Shown piece after piece: positions 1 to 6,189 of a DNA stretch of 19,216 nucleotides; within the stretch, counting starts at the first letter, position 1, and each line of letters starts with the position of its first letter. A program made the translations under genes and the position numbers. This DNA comes from Alphaproteobacteria bacterium (lineage in GTDB: Bacteria; Pseudomonadota; Alphaproteobacteria; Micavibrionales; Micavibrionaceae), in contig JAGLKL010000005.1 in the NCBI GenBank assembly GCA_023141075.1, positions 1 through 19,216 on the forward strand, read 5' to 3'. The notes beneath the pieces were generated by a model. The model ran no database searches. It saw only the letters and a list, made by a program, of their open reading frames with translations, and was not told the origin of the DNA.

Positions 1-2
1 CT

Positions 3-191
3 GAAACTCTAATAAATGAATATAGTTTATCTCCTAGGAACGCAGCAGCTTTTTGTGATGAATATAATGAAATGTTAACAGACGGGGCGCAATCTGGAGC
101 CATGACGGCAACGTTTCTTCAGGAACTTTTATTACCAGCTCCAGAAGAAGAAACTGTAGACGCATCAGAACATAACGACTCTGTTTCCTGA
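3..191 (+). CDS. C-terminal fragment of an unknown protein (cut by left edge)
   Basis: An open frame enters from the left edge and ends at a TGA, giving 62 visible residues. The visible part begins ETLINEYSLSPRNAAAF and ends in an acidic tail (PAPEEETVDASEHNDSVS). Internal ATG codons exist, but the frame stays open to the first base, so the real start probably lies outside the window. I do not recognise a family. The acidic, proline- and glutamate-containing tail looks like a disordered C-terminus. The gene converges with the adenosine kinase-like gene, with about 33 nt between the two stop codons and no obvious terminator hairpin there. That it is coding is likely from its composition, but it is not proven. 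Confidence 0.55.
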   Translation, partial: ETLINEYSLSPRNAAAFCDEYNEMLTDGAQSGAMTATFLQELLLPAPEEETVDASEHNDSVS

Positions 192-224
192 TATCTGTGT
201 ATTTTCATACGTCCGAAGATAAGG

Positions 225-1238
225 TTAAGCAGCTTTAATGTTTAGTGAGGAAGATAATTCAGCCAGTGAAACTGCCGGGCGTGGGCCGATATGCGATATG
301 ACTTCGCTGGCGGCCAGAGCGCCGAGTGTTCCGCATTCTTCAAGCGAATAACCTTGTGTGTAGCCGTGTAGGAATCCGGCTGCGAACTGGTCTCCGGCTC
401 CGGTGGTATCAATGACTTTATCCACGGGCAAGGCTCTAACTTTATAGCATGTTTGATTGTTTATAATAACGGCACCTTTTTCACTGCGGGTAATAACAGC
501 AGTTTCAACATGTTCGCTGATGGCGCTGATGGCATCGTCAAAGTTTTGTTGCATAAAGAGGGATTTTATTTCTTCCTCATTGGCAAACAGGATATCCACG
601 TGGTTTTCCACAAGTTTTAAGAAGTCTGAGCGGTGGCGATCTACGCAAAATGGATCGGAAAGGGTTAGTGCGATTTTGCGTCCTGCTTCATGAGCGTAGC
701 GTGCGGCTGTTGTGAATGCTTTTTTTGCATTCTCGCGGTCGAAAAGATATCCTTCCAGATATGTGATTTGTGCATCAGAGATCAGGGCTTGATCTACATC
801 CAGTGCGGTAAGCTCTACGCTGGCGCCAAGGAATGTATTCATTGTACGCTGGGCATCAGGGGTTACCAAAATCATGCAACGCCCGGTTGGTATTCCGGTA
901 GTCAATGGATGAGTTGTGTAATGAATGCCAAGGGATTTAATGTCTTCGGTAAAAGCTTTTCCCAGTTCACCGTTTCCGACTTTACCTATGAAAGCACCCT
1001 TGCCGCCAAATGAAGCGAAGCCTGCCATGGTGTTGGCCGCAGAGCCGCCTGAGGTTTCCGTGCCTTGCGGCATTTCAACGTAAAGGTCTACAGCACGGTT
1101 TTCATCGACCAAGGTCATGGCGCCTTTTTCCATGCCGTGTTCCTGATTTTGTTCTTCGATGAATTCGTCAGAGACTTGTGACAGGATATCAACTAAAGCG
1201 TTTCCAAGGGCAATAACACCGTATTTTGTTTTAGACAT
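225..1238 (-). CDS. PfkB-family carbohydrate/adenosine kinase
   Basis: This 337-residue protein is a complete ribokinase-fold (PfkB) kinase, of the type usually annotated as adenosine kinase in alphaproteobacteria. Members phosphorylate a nucleoside or sugar hydroxyl with ATP in the cytoplasm, and adenosine kinase would salvage adenosine to AMP. Seen in the sequence: the N-terminal strand GNALVDIL (residues 12-19), the first PfkB signature GGSAANTMAGFASFGG (64-79), NEEE (220-223), which matches the Mg/phosphate-site NxxE motif, and the second signature DTTGAGD (277-283), in which Asp283 is the expected catalytic base and GAG the anion hole. Length fits the family. The ATG start has only a weak Shine-Dalgarno sequence. 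The upstream neighbour on the same strand is a second, degenerate PfkB-like gene, 176 nt away. Substrate choice between adenosine and a sugar cannot be fixed from sequence. Confidence 0.9.
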   Translation of the reverse strand: MSKTKYGVIALGNALVDILSQVSDEFIEEQNQEHGMEKGAMTLVDENRAVDLYVEMPQGTETSGGSAANTMAGFASFGGKGAFIGKVGNGELGKAFTEDIKSLGIHYTTHPLTTGIPTGRCMILVTPDAQRTMNTFLGASVELTALDVDQALISDAQITYLEGYLFDRENAKKAFTTAARYAHEAGRKIALTLSDPFCVDRHRSDFLKLVENHVDILFANEEEIKSLFMQQNFDDAISAISEHVETAVITRSEKGAVIINNQTCYKVRALPVDKVIDTTGAGDQFAAGFLHGYTQGYSLEECGTLGALAASEVISHIGPRPAVSLAELSSSLNIKAA

Positions 1239-1414
1239 TTTTTAGAGCATTCCATTTGTTGTTTGTTTCCGGTAAACACAATTTTATCTCTTCTATACGA
1301 AATAATGAGGAAAGGCCATGTTTTTATGAGCAAAAAGAAAGCAAAAAAACAGATGTGAAAAAGGTATGATTTTGGCAGCTTTGGATCGGGCTTTGGGGCA
1401 TGGCGAGGCGGTAG

Positions 1415-2284
1415 TTAATCGCTTTGGGATTTGATTTTTTCGGCAGGCTCTTTGACGATATCTTCCAGATAACCAAGGTAGGGGATCGCGCTATAAGTTC
1501 CGCTTAATTGTGCGCTGAGGGCGGCAGCGTTGCAGGCGATTTTTAAAGAGCGTTCCAAGGGCAGGGAAGCTTGCAGGCAGGCGGCAAAATATCCGCAGAA
1601 GATATCAAAGCTGGTTTCACTTCCATGATCTCCTTGTTCATCCAATGAGCAGGTGATGGAGCCTCCTTTTTGTGCCTGAGCACCTTTTGTACCAAAGTCT
1701 TTTGTAGTAATAATGTAGGCGTTATCGCGTAAAGCTGGAGGGGCTGTTGTTTCATCGCATATGATTATGTCAGAGAAACGAGTCAAATCCTGTTGGTCTT
1801 TCTGCAGACAAAGCATGATTCGTGCACCGTTGCTTTTTATCTGCTCCAGCCAGTCTGTAATAATGATATCAGCAGTAAGGTCGCTGGATAATACTACTAG
1901 GTTGCGGGCGTTGAAATATCCGGCAGGAACGGCGTCAATATGTAAGCCTGTGTTGTTTTTGGGGTTAATGACTTGTGTCGTCTCATCGGGCGCATTCAGG
2001 GAAATAGCCAGCTCACTTTGATGTGCGTCTTTACTGAGAGCCGAAGTCTGTACACCTTCCTTGCGCAAAATATCGAGAACATATTTGCCAAGAAGATCTG
2101 TGCCAATCTGTCCTATGAGGGAAACTTTTGCACCACAGCGTGCGGCACTGATGGCCTGAAGTGCACCGTGACCTGTCAGATCAAGTGCAGGGGAAGTGGC
2201 TGTGTTATTATTTTTGCCCGGGACTAGTGGCCCATCAAGCTGTGTGTTGATGCATATGGCAATATTACCTATAACGTGGATCAT
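1415..2284 (-). CDS. Degenerate PfkB/ribokinase-like protein
   Basis: This 289-residue protein aligns by eye with ribokinase-type PfkB proteins along its whole length. It has an N-terminal GN strand (6-7), a TGHGALQAISAARCGAKVSL segment (37-56) matching the GGKGANQA region, IGQIGTDLLGKYV (59-69), and a C-terminal helix block after residue 231. Key positions are changed. The sugar-binding Asp of the first strand is replaced (GNIAIC instead of GSINAD), GGKGAN reads TGHGAL, and the DTTGAGD motif reads GSETSFD (221-227). The last Asp (D227) therefore remains but the Gly-Ala-Gly anion hole is gone. It may be inactive, a regulator, or a kinase for an unusual substrate. The frame is intact and the catalytic Asp position is kept, so it does not look like random decay. 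The family assignment is firm; the function is unknown. Confidence 0.75.
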   Translation of the reverse strand: MIHVIGNIAICINTQLDGPLVPGKNNNTATSPALDLTGHGALQAISAARCGAKVSLIGQIGTDLLGKYVLDILRKEGVQTSALSKDAHQSELAISLNAPDETTQVINPKNNTGLHIDAVPAGYFNARNLVVLSSDLTADIIITDWLEQIKSNGARIMLCLQKDQQDLTRFSDIIICDETTAPPALRDNAYIITTKDFGTKGAQAQKGGSITCSLDEQGDHGSETSFDIFCGYFAACLQASLPLERSLKIACNAAALSAQLSGTYSAIPYLGYLEDIVKEPAEKIKSQSD

Positions 2285-2384
2285 ATTGTTATTTCATGAC
2301 TTATCTAAAATTACCTGTGGACTCGACTTCTTTATCACAATTTTGCATAGTGATTTTTTATAGAATAAAAACGGAGCTAATGCC

Positions 2385-2462
2385 ATGTCTTCCTTTATCA
2401 AAGAGCATTTTGTTATTGTCTTGGGTATCTCTTTGCCACTTATTCTGATTATTATAATCTGA
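2385..2462 (+). pseudogene. Out-of-frame N-terminal membrane anchor of the 2516-2803 gene
   Basis: A frame beginning at an ATG behind a good GGAG ribosome site (2373-2376) encodes 25 residues, MSSFIKEHFVIVLGISLPLI followed by four more isoleucine-rich residues, and stops at TGA (2460-2462). This is a typical single membrane anchor. A different frame (one base back) is open from 2381 through 2803 and reads on as LKTVLFIYDPVTITTQEIEL into the annotated downstream protein. Joining the two frames by a -1 shift at about 2459 would give a sensible 139-residue anchored protein. One missing base in this assembly, or a real inactivating mutation, is the simplest explanation. I see no slippery heptamer for programmed frameshifting. 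The alternative is a separate 25-residue membrane microprotein. Confidence 0.45.
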
Positions 2463-2515
2463 AAACAGTCCTTTTCATTTATGATCCGGTAACTATTACC
2501 ACACAGGAAATTGAG

Positions 2516-2803
2516 TTGGAAACTCCAGATTTGGAAAAAGGAGAAACGAAACAAATCATAATTCCTGAAATGAAAAATGTCTCACTTATAAAGGGAAATA
2601 AATCTCCGGATGGCTATGAATATATTTATAGAAACAGACGTGGTGGACTGTTTCTGGGTATTTTCGGGGGACGGTCAGGAAGAACTCAATATTTCCTGCG
2701 TAAAAACAATCGCTATATTCCTCTTCTTAAAGGAGGAGAAAAACGTTATTCCGCCAATATGTATTTCATCGGCTGGATTAAAGAAGAAAGCGGAGAAAAA
2801 TAA
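2516..2803 (+). CDS. Hypothetical protein, possibly the C-terminal part of a frame-shifted membrane-anchored protein
   Basis: A TTG start with AGGA (2505-2508) seven bases upstream gives 95 residues: METPDLEKGETKQIIIPEM, then a basic stretch (YRNRRGG), a glycine-rich turn and a hydrophobic FIGWIKEE end. No family is recognised. The stop overlaps the ATG of the DUF2157-like membrane protein by one base, so the two are almost certainly translationally coupled and probably act together. Upstream of the TTG the same frame stays open and still looks coding (TVLFIYDPVTITTQEIE). A membrane anchor sits in another frame just before it, so the natural product may be longer (139 residues) and the TTG start may be an artefact of a frameshift. 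If the TTG start is real, the product is a soluble basic protein. Confidence 0.55.
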   Translation: METPDLEKGETKQIIIPEMKNVSLIKGNKSPDGYEYIYRNRRGGLFLGIFGGRSGRTQYFLRKNNRYIPLLKGGEKRYSANMYFIGWIKEESGEK

Positions 2804-3753
2804 TGAGCGAGAGAGAACAAGCGGTAAAAAAAGAAGCCTTGGAACAAATTTCAAATATAGCTGATGAGCATAATCTGTCTCTTTCCGATATTAAAATGGC
2901 TTTCCAGAAAAATAAAAAAAATTCCTTAGCACCTTCAAAAACGGTGACCTTACTTTTTTCCTATATTGGCGGAGCCTTTATTTTTGCCGGTATTGCGATT
3001 TATGTCGGACTTGTCTGGGATGAATTACCAAGCGCCGCCCGTGTGATTATCACATTCGGATCGGGGCTAGTTGCTTTTATTTTAGGGTTGGCAGCCCTTA
3101 CGGATGAGCGTTTTATTAGAGCTTCCACACCGCTTTTTCTGATTTCCGCTTTTATGCAACCGGGAGGACTCGTTGTTTTCTTGAATGAATATTTTGAAGG
3201 CGGAGATGAAACTCTCGCTATCATGTTTATCACAGGCACTCTATCCGTGCAGCAAAGTCTTGCTTTTTGGAAAACACAGAGGACGAGTCTCCTCTTTTTC
3301 GGCCTTTTCTTTTTCTTTGCTTTTCTGTCAGCCAGCATGGTTAAATCCGATTTTAATGATGAAACAATATCACTTCTCATCGGGTTTTCCGTTCTTCTTG
3401 TTAGTTACGGCATTGCCAAAACACCGCACAACGCTATAGCTGCTTTCGGTTATTTTTGCGGTAGTATATGTTTTGCTATGGGGTGTTTTGAATTCTTAAA
3501 AGATACCCAAATTGATATTCTCCTGATCGGTATTGCAGCCCTGATGATTTACAGTAGCGTTGTTGTACAGAGCAGAACATTCTTGTTTGTTAGTGTTCTA
3601 GCTCTTCTTGGTTATCTTGGTTATTTCACAAATGAATATTTCAAGGACATTGTCGGATGGCCTATTGCTCTGATTGTCTTAGGTTTTGTTATGATCGGGA
3701 TAAGTGCCTATGCTGTAAAACTCGTACAAGGGATAGCAGAAGAAAAAAAGTGA
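2803..3753 (+). CDS. DUF2157-like multi-pass membrane protein
   Basis: This 316-residue protein has a charged cytoplasmic N-terminus of about 45 residues followed by roughly nine to ten hydrophobic segments (about 48-71, 79-99, 107-127, 136-150, 161-180, 189-204, 211-231, 237-252, 259-277 and 285-308). The first segment pair has the form GAFIFAGIAIYVGLVWDELPSAARV, which matches the DUF2157 pattern of a membrane helix, then W-x-x-L-P-x-x-x-R, then a second helix. Proteins of this family sit in the inner membrane and have no established biochemical role. The ATG overlaps the stop of the upstream small gene by one base and has GGAG (2792-2795) for ribosome binding, so the two form an operon. The gene converges with the YjfB-like microprotein, with about 49 nt between stop codons. 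Family call is moderately sure; function unknown. Confidence 0.75.
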   Translation: MSEREQAVKKEALEQISNIADEHNLSLSDIKMAFQKNKKNSLAPSKTVTLLFSYIGGAFIFAGIAIYVGLVWDELPSAARVIITFGSGLVAFILGLAALTDERFIRASTPLFLISAFMQPGGLVVFLNEYFEGGDETLAIMFITGTLSVQQSLAFWKTQRTSLLFFGLFFFFAFLSASMVKSDFNDETISLLIGFSVLLVSYGIAKTPHNAIAAFGYFCGSICFAMGCFEFLKDTQIDILLIGIAALMIYSSVVVQSRTFLFVSVLALLGYLGYFTNEYFKDIVGWPIALIVLGFVMIGISAYAVKLVQGIAEEKK

Positions 3754-3802
3754 AGACAATGGAATCAAAATCACAATTTTTTCATTACGCCTAAAATGAA
3801 TA

Positions 3803-3979
3803 CTATACGAGGATGTCAAGCAATGTGCCGCGGGTTTCGTTGATAGGAGCAGATTGTGTTGTTTGTTGCGCCATTTTTTGCATTTGCTGTGCTTGATCAA
3901 TATTTTGTTTGACAGCAGATAACGCCACGTTGTCGCGTGACAGACTCATATCTGTATGAAGTGATGATTGAATATTCAT
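3803..3979 (-). CDS. Small YjfB-like putative motility protein
   Basis: A 58-codon frame on the minus strand encodes MNIQSSLHTDMSLSRDNVAL, then a Gln/Met-rich helix (residues 23-40) and an end reading NETRGTLLDILV. The layout matches the YjfB-type family of putative motility proteins (PF14070): a short N-terminal segment, a Q/M-rich amphipathic helix, and a C-terminal hydrophobic end of the VDIxV kind. These are tiny proteins linked to flagellar function in Bacillus and in alphaproteobacteria. The ATG follows a G-rich stretch (GGTTGGG) about three bases upstream. A perfect GGTTCAAGAACC palindrome lies 15 bases upstream. No flagellar genes are visible in the window, so the motility role is inferred from family resemblance only. 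The amino-acid pattern strongly supports that it is a real gene. Confidence 0.6.
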   Translation of the reverse strand: MNIQSSLHTDMSLSRDNVALSAVKQNIDQAQQMQKMAQQTTQSAPINETRGTLLDILV

Positions 3980-3994
3980 GATCCCAACCTTTTT

Positions 3995-4006
3995 GGTTCA
4001 AGAACC
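3995..4006. repeat. Perfect inverted repeat GGTTCAAGAACC
   Basis: A 12-bp perfect palindrome lies just upstream of the YjfB-like microprotein start. It could be an operator or part of the 5' untranslated region. The sequence alone does not decide. Confidence 0.35.
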
Positions 4007-4061
4007 ATAGCATAATATCGGCTTTATGTTGATAGTAAAAATGTGTATGTGAAAGATAAAT

Positions 4062-4076
4062 TCACAAATATTGTGA
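4062..4076. promoter_or_regulatory. Palindrome TCACAA-ATA-TTGTGA, possible operator
   Basis: Six-base arms separated by three bases lie in the 285-bp gap between the divergent YjfB-like and zincin-like genes. The symmetry resembles a dimeric regulator site. The half-sites are in the opposite order to a CRP/FNR site, so no regulator is assigned. The gap also holds AAACTATT three times (4089-4096 plus, 4141-4148 minus, 4195-4202 plus), with centres about 52 and 54 bp apart. No clear -35/-10 pair was identified in the gap. Confidence 0.3.
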
Positions 4077-4264
4077 GGGGTTTTTCATAAACTATTCAGA
4101 CTTGATTTGTGTGGATAAAATCCCTTGTTAAAGAGCATGAAATAGTTTGATTCACAGATTGTCCTGCGGTACGACTCACCGTAATATATTCCGTAAACTA
4201 TTTCGATGTAGTGTCCGTATGCATATCTCGGTAAGGGGTGTGTTGGTTAGAGAGGAATATTTGC

Positions 4265-4696
4265 ATGGAATGTAAACGTATCATTATGAATTATACAGTT
4301 CCTCCGGGCGCCGAGGATTTGGAGGATCTGACCAGTTTTTTGTGGGACAGTCTGCCCGAAGAGTTAATTTCGCGCTGTGATGATCTCGTGATTGCCGTTG
4401 AAGAGGTGGCAGATGAAACGACGCTTGATGATCTGGTGATTGATGACCCGTTCGAATTGCTGGCGTTTTATAAAGACGGGAAAGAGATTTCTCCCGGTGT
4501 TGAACGTAAAGTGGCAAGCGAAGATGATGTATTGGTTCTCTATCGTCGTCCTATTCTGGATATGTGGTGTGAAACGCAGGAGGATATGCAAAATCTTATC
4601 CGGCAGGTCGTGATAGAAGAATTGGGTAGGCACTTTGAGTTTTCCGAAGAGGATGTCGAAGAAATGGCTGGCCGACATTATCAAGGTTTATTATGA
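4265..4696 (+). CDS. Zincin-like metallopeptidase-family protein (DUF1025 type) lacking HExxH
   Basis: This 143-residue protein matches the small metallopeptidase family common in alphaproteobacteria and actinobacteria. Visible family features are the N-terminal helix block ending LPEELISRCDDLVIAVEEVAD, the DDPFELLAFYKDG segment (60-72), and the highly typical VLYRRPILDMWCET (91-104). The family then has HExxH inside a VxxHEIGHHFGLSDDD-like helix. Here the aligned residues are EELGR (118-122) in VVIEELGRHFEFSEED, so both zinc-ligand histidines are replaced. His123 is adjacent but out of register. Zinc peptidase activity is therefore doubtful. I chose the ATG at 4265 because AGAGGA (4251-4256) is ideally placed. 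A GTG at 4238 would add nine residues but lacks a ribosome site. Confidence 0.8.
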   Translation: MECKRIIMNYTVPPGAEDLEDLTSFLWDSLPEELISRCDDLVIAVEEVADETTLDDLVIDDPFELLAFYKDGKEISPGVERKVASEDDVLVLYRRPILDMWCETQEDMQNLIRQVVIEELGRHFEFSEEDVEEMAGRHYQGLL

Positions 4697-4762
4697 TGTG
4701 TCATGGCAGTCTGGCTCAATATTTTTGCTGAGAAAAAAAGCAAAACTATTGTGAGGAAAGCT

Positions 4763-4822
4763 ATGCAGATTGTTTTATGTTATGCTACAGTGACCGCTGT
4801 AGTAATTGTGACAAATAATTAG
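4763..4822 (+). other. Possible 19-codon leader ORF
   Basis: An ATG behind GAGGAAAG (4753-4760) opens a short hydrophobic frame, MQIVLCYATVTAVVIVTNN, that ends in TAG. The stop overlaps the AGGA ribosome site (4821-4824) of the next gene, and both are in the same frame. It could be a leader peptide that couples translation, or a chance ORF. There is no homology evidence. Confidence 0.2.
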
Positions 4823-4831
4823 GATAGTGGT

Positions 4832-6130
4832 TTGTTTCGTATAGCCCGTAGCTTTTCTTTAGCGGTTCTTCTTAGTTTAGCGTGGATATGCGTCGGTTAT
4901 GCGCAGAGCGTGCCGTTGGTTACGGGCGAGTATGATGATGATGGCAATCCACCTGGACGTACCCCCTTTTCTGACTATTCTGCCGTTGTTGGGGTTTTAG
5001 GGATTGATATGCGCGAGAACTGTGATCCTGAGATTATGGAAGTCATTCATGCTCAAGCGTGGGAAGCGGCTCAAAGGGAAATTACGCAAAATGCAAATAT
5101 CTATGTGCGGCCAGACAGTGTTTTGTCTTTAACCTGCTTTGATTCCTGGCTGGATCATCAGGCGAGGTATGCTGCAAGGAATTTTCCAGGGGATCCGGAC
5201 GAATCTGAAGGATTGCTTCTGGGCGGTTTTGTGACGGATATTATGATCATCATGGTAGATGATATTATTTCCAGCATAGATGTGAGTTTAACCAATGGGT
5301 ATGTGCAATATGCTATCCTTGAGCTTCTTGTTTTGGATCAGTTGGAAGATGTTGGTAGTATAATAGGGCATGTTCTGGATTTTCCTGGATTGGCTTTATG
5401 TGGTGGAGGTAAGGAGTATTACATAGATGATTCTTTCCCTAATCGCATGATTGGTGATCGAGCCAAGACCCAAGTTCCTACTCCGGCGTATGGTTCAATT
5501 GGTTCGGGGCTTGATAATAACGTTAGTGATGGTTCCAATTATAACTGCAGTATGATGAGTACTGTCTGGAATCGCACCAAGTGTTATGACTTCGCAACGG
5601 AGGAAGATGATTTTTATCATCCTGCCGGCGTTGCTTATGCTGGTTGGGATCATGACGGATTCTATACGTATGAGGATTATGTCGCTACGGCGAATTTGGG
5701 TTGGGATTACCGCTTGGAGCCGGATATGTGCGCCCCTCCCGATGATGATGTTATAGATTGGCCGCCAATACTCGATGTTCTGTGTTGGGTTCAGATTCAC
5801 GGCGGGCCGGCTCTACCTGCTTTGTCGACCCTTTTCCCTCTCTCTTTGTTTCTTGGACTTTCTCCTCCGGGAATGCCGGAGGGTAGTCCGGAGTGGAATC
5901 CTACGCATATCGCCGCGAATCCTGTGGCCGGTGCGCCCGGTGCGGGTGATATCTATCAGCACTATTTGGCAATGATATCAGGTAGCAGTGGTGTTTGTGC
6001 AGCGCCTATTCGTACAGGGTTTGTTGTAATACGCGATGATAGTCAGTATTACGATGCGGTTTGTCCAAATCCCGGGTGTTTCTTTACTGCGCCAGCAACG
6101 TTGGTCGGGGTTGGAACTTGCACCAATTAG
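4832..6130 (+). CDS. Exported cysteine-rich protein of unknown function
   Basis: This 432-residue protein begins at a TTG with AGGA (4821-4824) seven bases upstream; an in-frame TAG just before it rules out a longer form. Residues 1-24 form a Sec signal peptide (MFRIAR, hydrophobic core, GYA then Q25), with no lipobox. The mature part carries eleven cysteines in spaced contexts (ENCDPE, LTCFDSW, YNCSMM, TKCYDF, PNPGCFF), which suggests disulfides in the periplasm or outside the cell. An early block with ENCDPEIMEVIHAQAWEAAQ and RPDSVLSLTCFDSW looks like a conserved module. I have a faint impression of similar blocks in uncharacterised secreted proteins of environmental alphaproteobacteria, but cannot name a family. 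Residues near 135-175 contain hydrophobic stretches (FVTDIMIIMVDDII) that may be amphipathic rather than transmembrane. It stands alone, converging on htpG. Confidence 0.75.
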   Translation: MFRIARSFSLAVLLSLAWICVGYAQSVPLVTGEYDDDGNPPGRTPFSDYSAVVGVLGIDMRENCDPEIMEVIHAQAWEAAQREITQNANIYVRPDSVLSLTCFDSWLDHQARYAARNFPGDPDESEGLLLGGFVTDIMIIMVDDIISSIDVSLTNGYVQYAILELLVLDQLEDVGSIIGHVLDFPGLALCGGGKEYYIDDSFPNRMIGDRAKTQVPTPAYGSIGSGLDNNVSDGSNYNCSMMSTVWNRTKCYDFATEEDDFYHPAGVAYAGWDHDGFYTYEDYVATANLGWDYRLEPDMCAPPDDDVIDWPPILDVLCWVQIHGGPALPALSTLFPLSLFLGLSPPGMPEGSPEWNPTHIAANPVAGAPGAGDIYQHYLAMISGSSGVCAAPIRTGFVVIRDDSQYYDAVCPNPGCFFTAPATLVGVGTCTN

Positions 6131-6151
6131 GTCGTTTTGCGGCTTGTTCTC

Positions 6152-6177
6152 GAAGTTTTTCCCTGAAGTTTTTCCCT
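6152..6177 (+). repeat. Tandem 13-bp duplication GAAGTTTTTCCCT x2
   Basis: Two exact adjacent copies (6152-6164 and 6165-6177) lie in the 59-bp gap between the convergent stop codons of the exported protein and htpG, and run into a CCCTAGGG palindrome (6174-6181). There is no convincing terminator hairpin. Confidence 0.8.
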
Positions 6178-6189
6178 AGGGTCTAAACT

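Noticed and set aside
2445..2465. Programmed -1 frameshift
   Set aside because: No slippery heptamer of the X XXY YYZ form and no clear downstream structure. An indel is simpler.
2803..3753. GDYXXLXY or DUF4401 identity for the small upstream partner of the DUF2157-like protein
   Set aside because: DUF2157 proteins often neighbour such genes, but the upstream peptide has no GDYxxLxY motif, so the family was not assigned.
4238..4240. GTG start for the zincin-like gene
   Set aside because: No ribosome site in front of it, whereas AGAGGA is ideally placed for the ATG at 4265.
4712..4729. Sigma-54-like TGGC...TTGC element
   Set aside because: The GG-to-GC spacing is 14 bases rather than the required 12, and the inner bases do not match.
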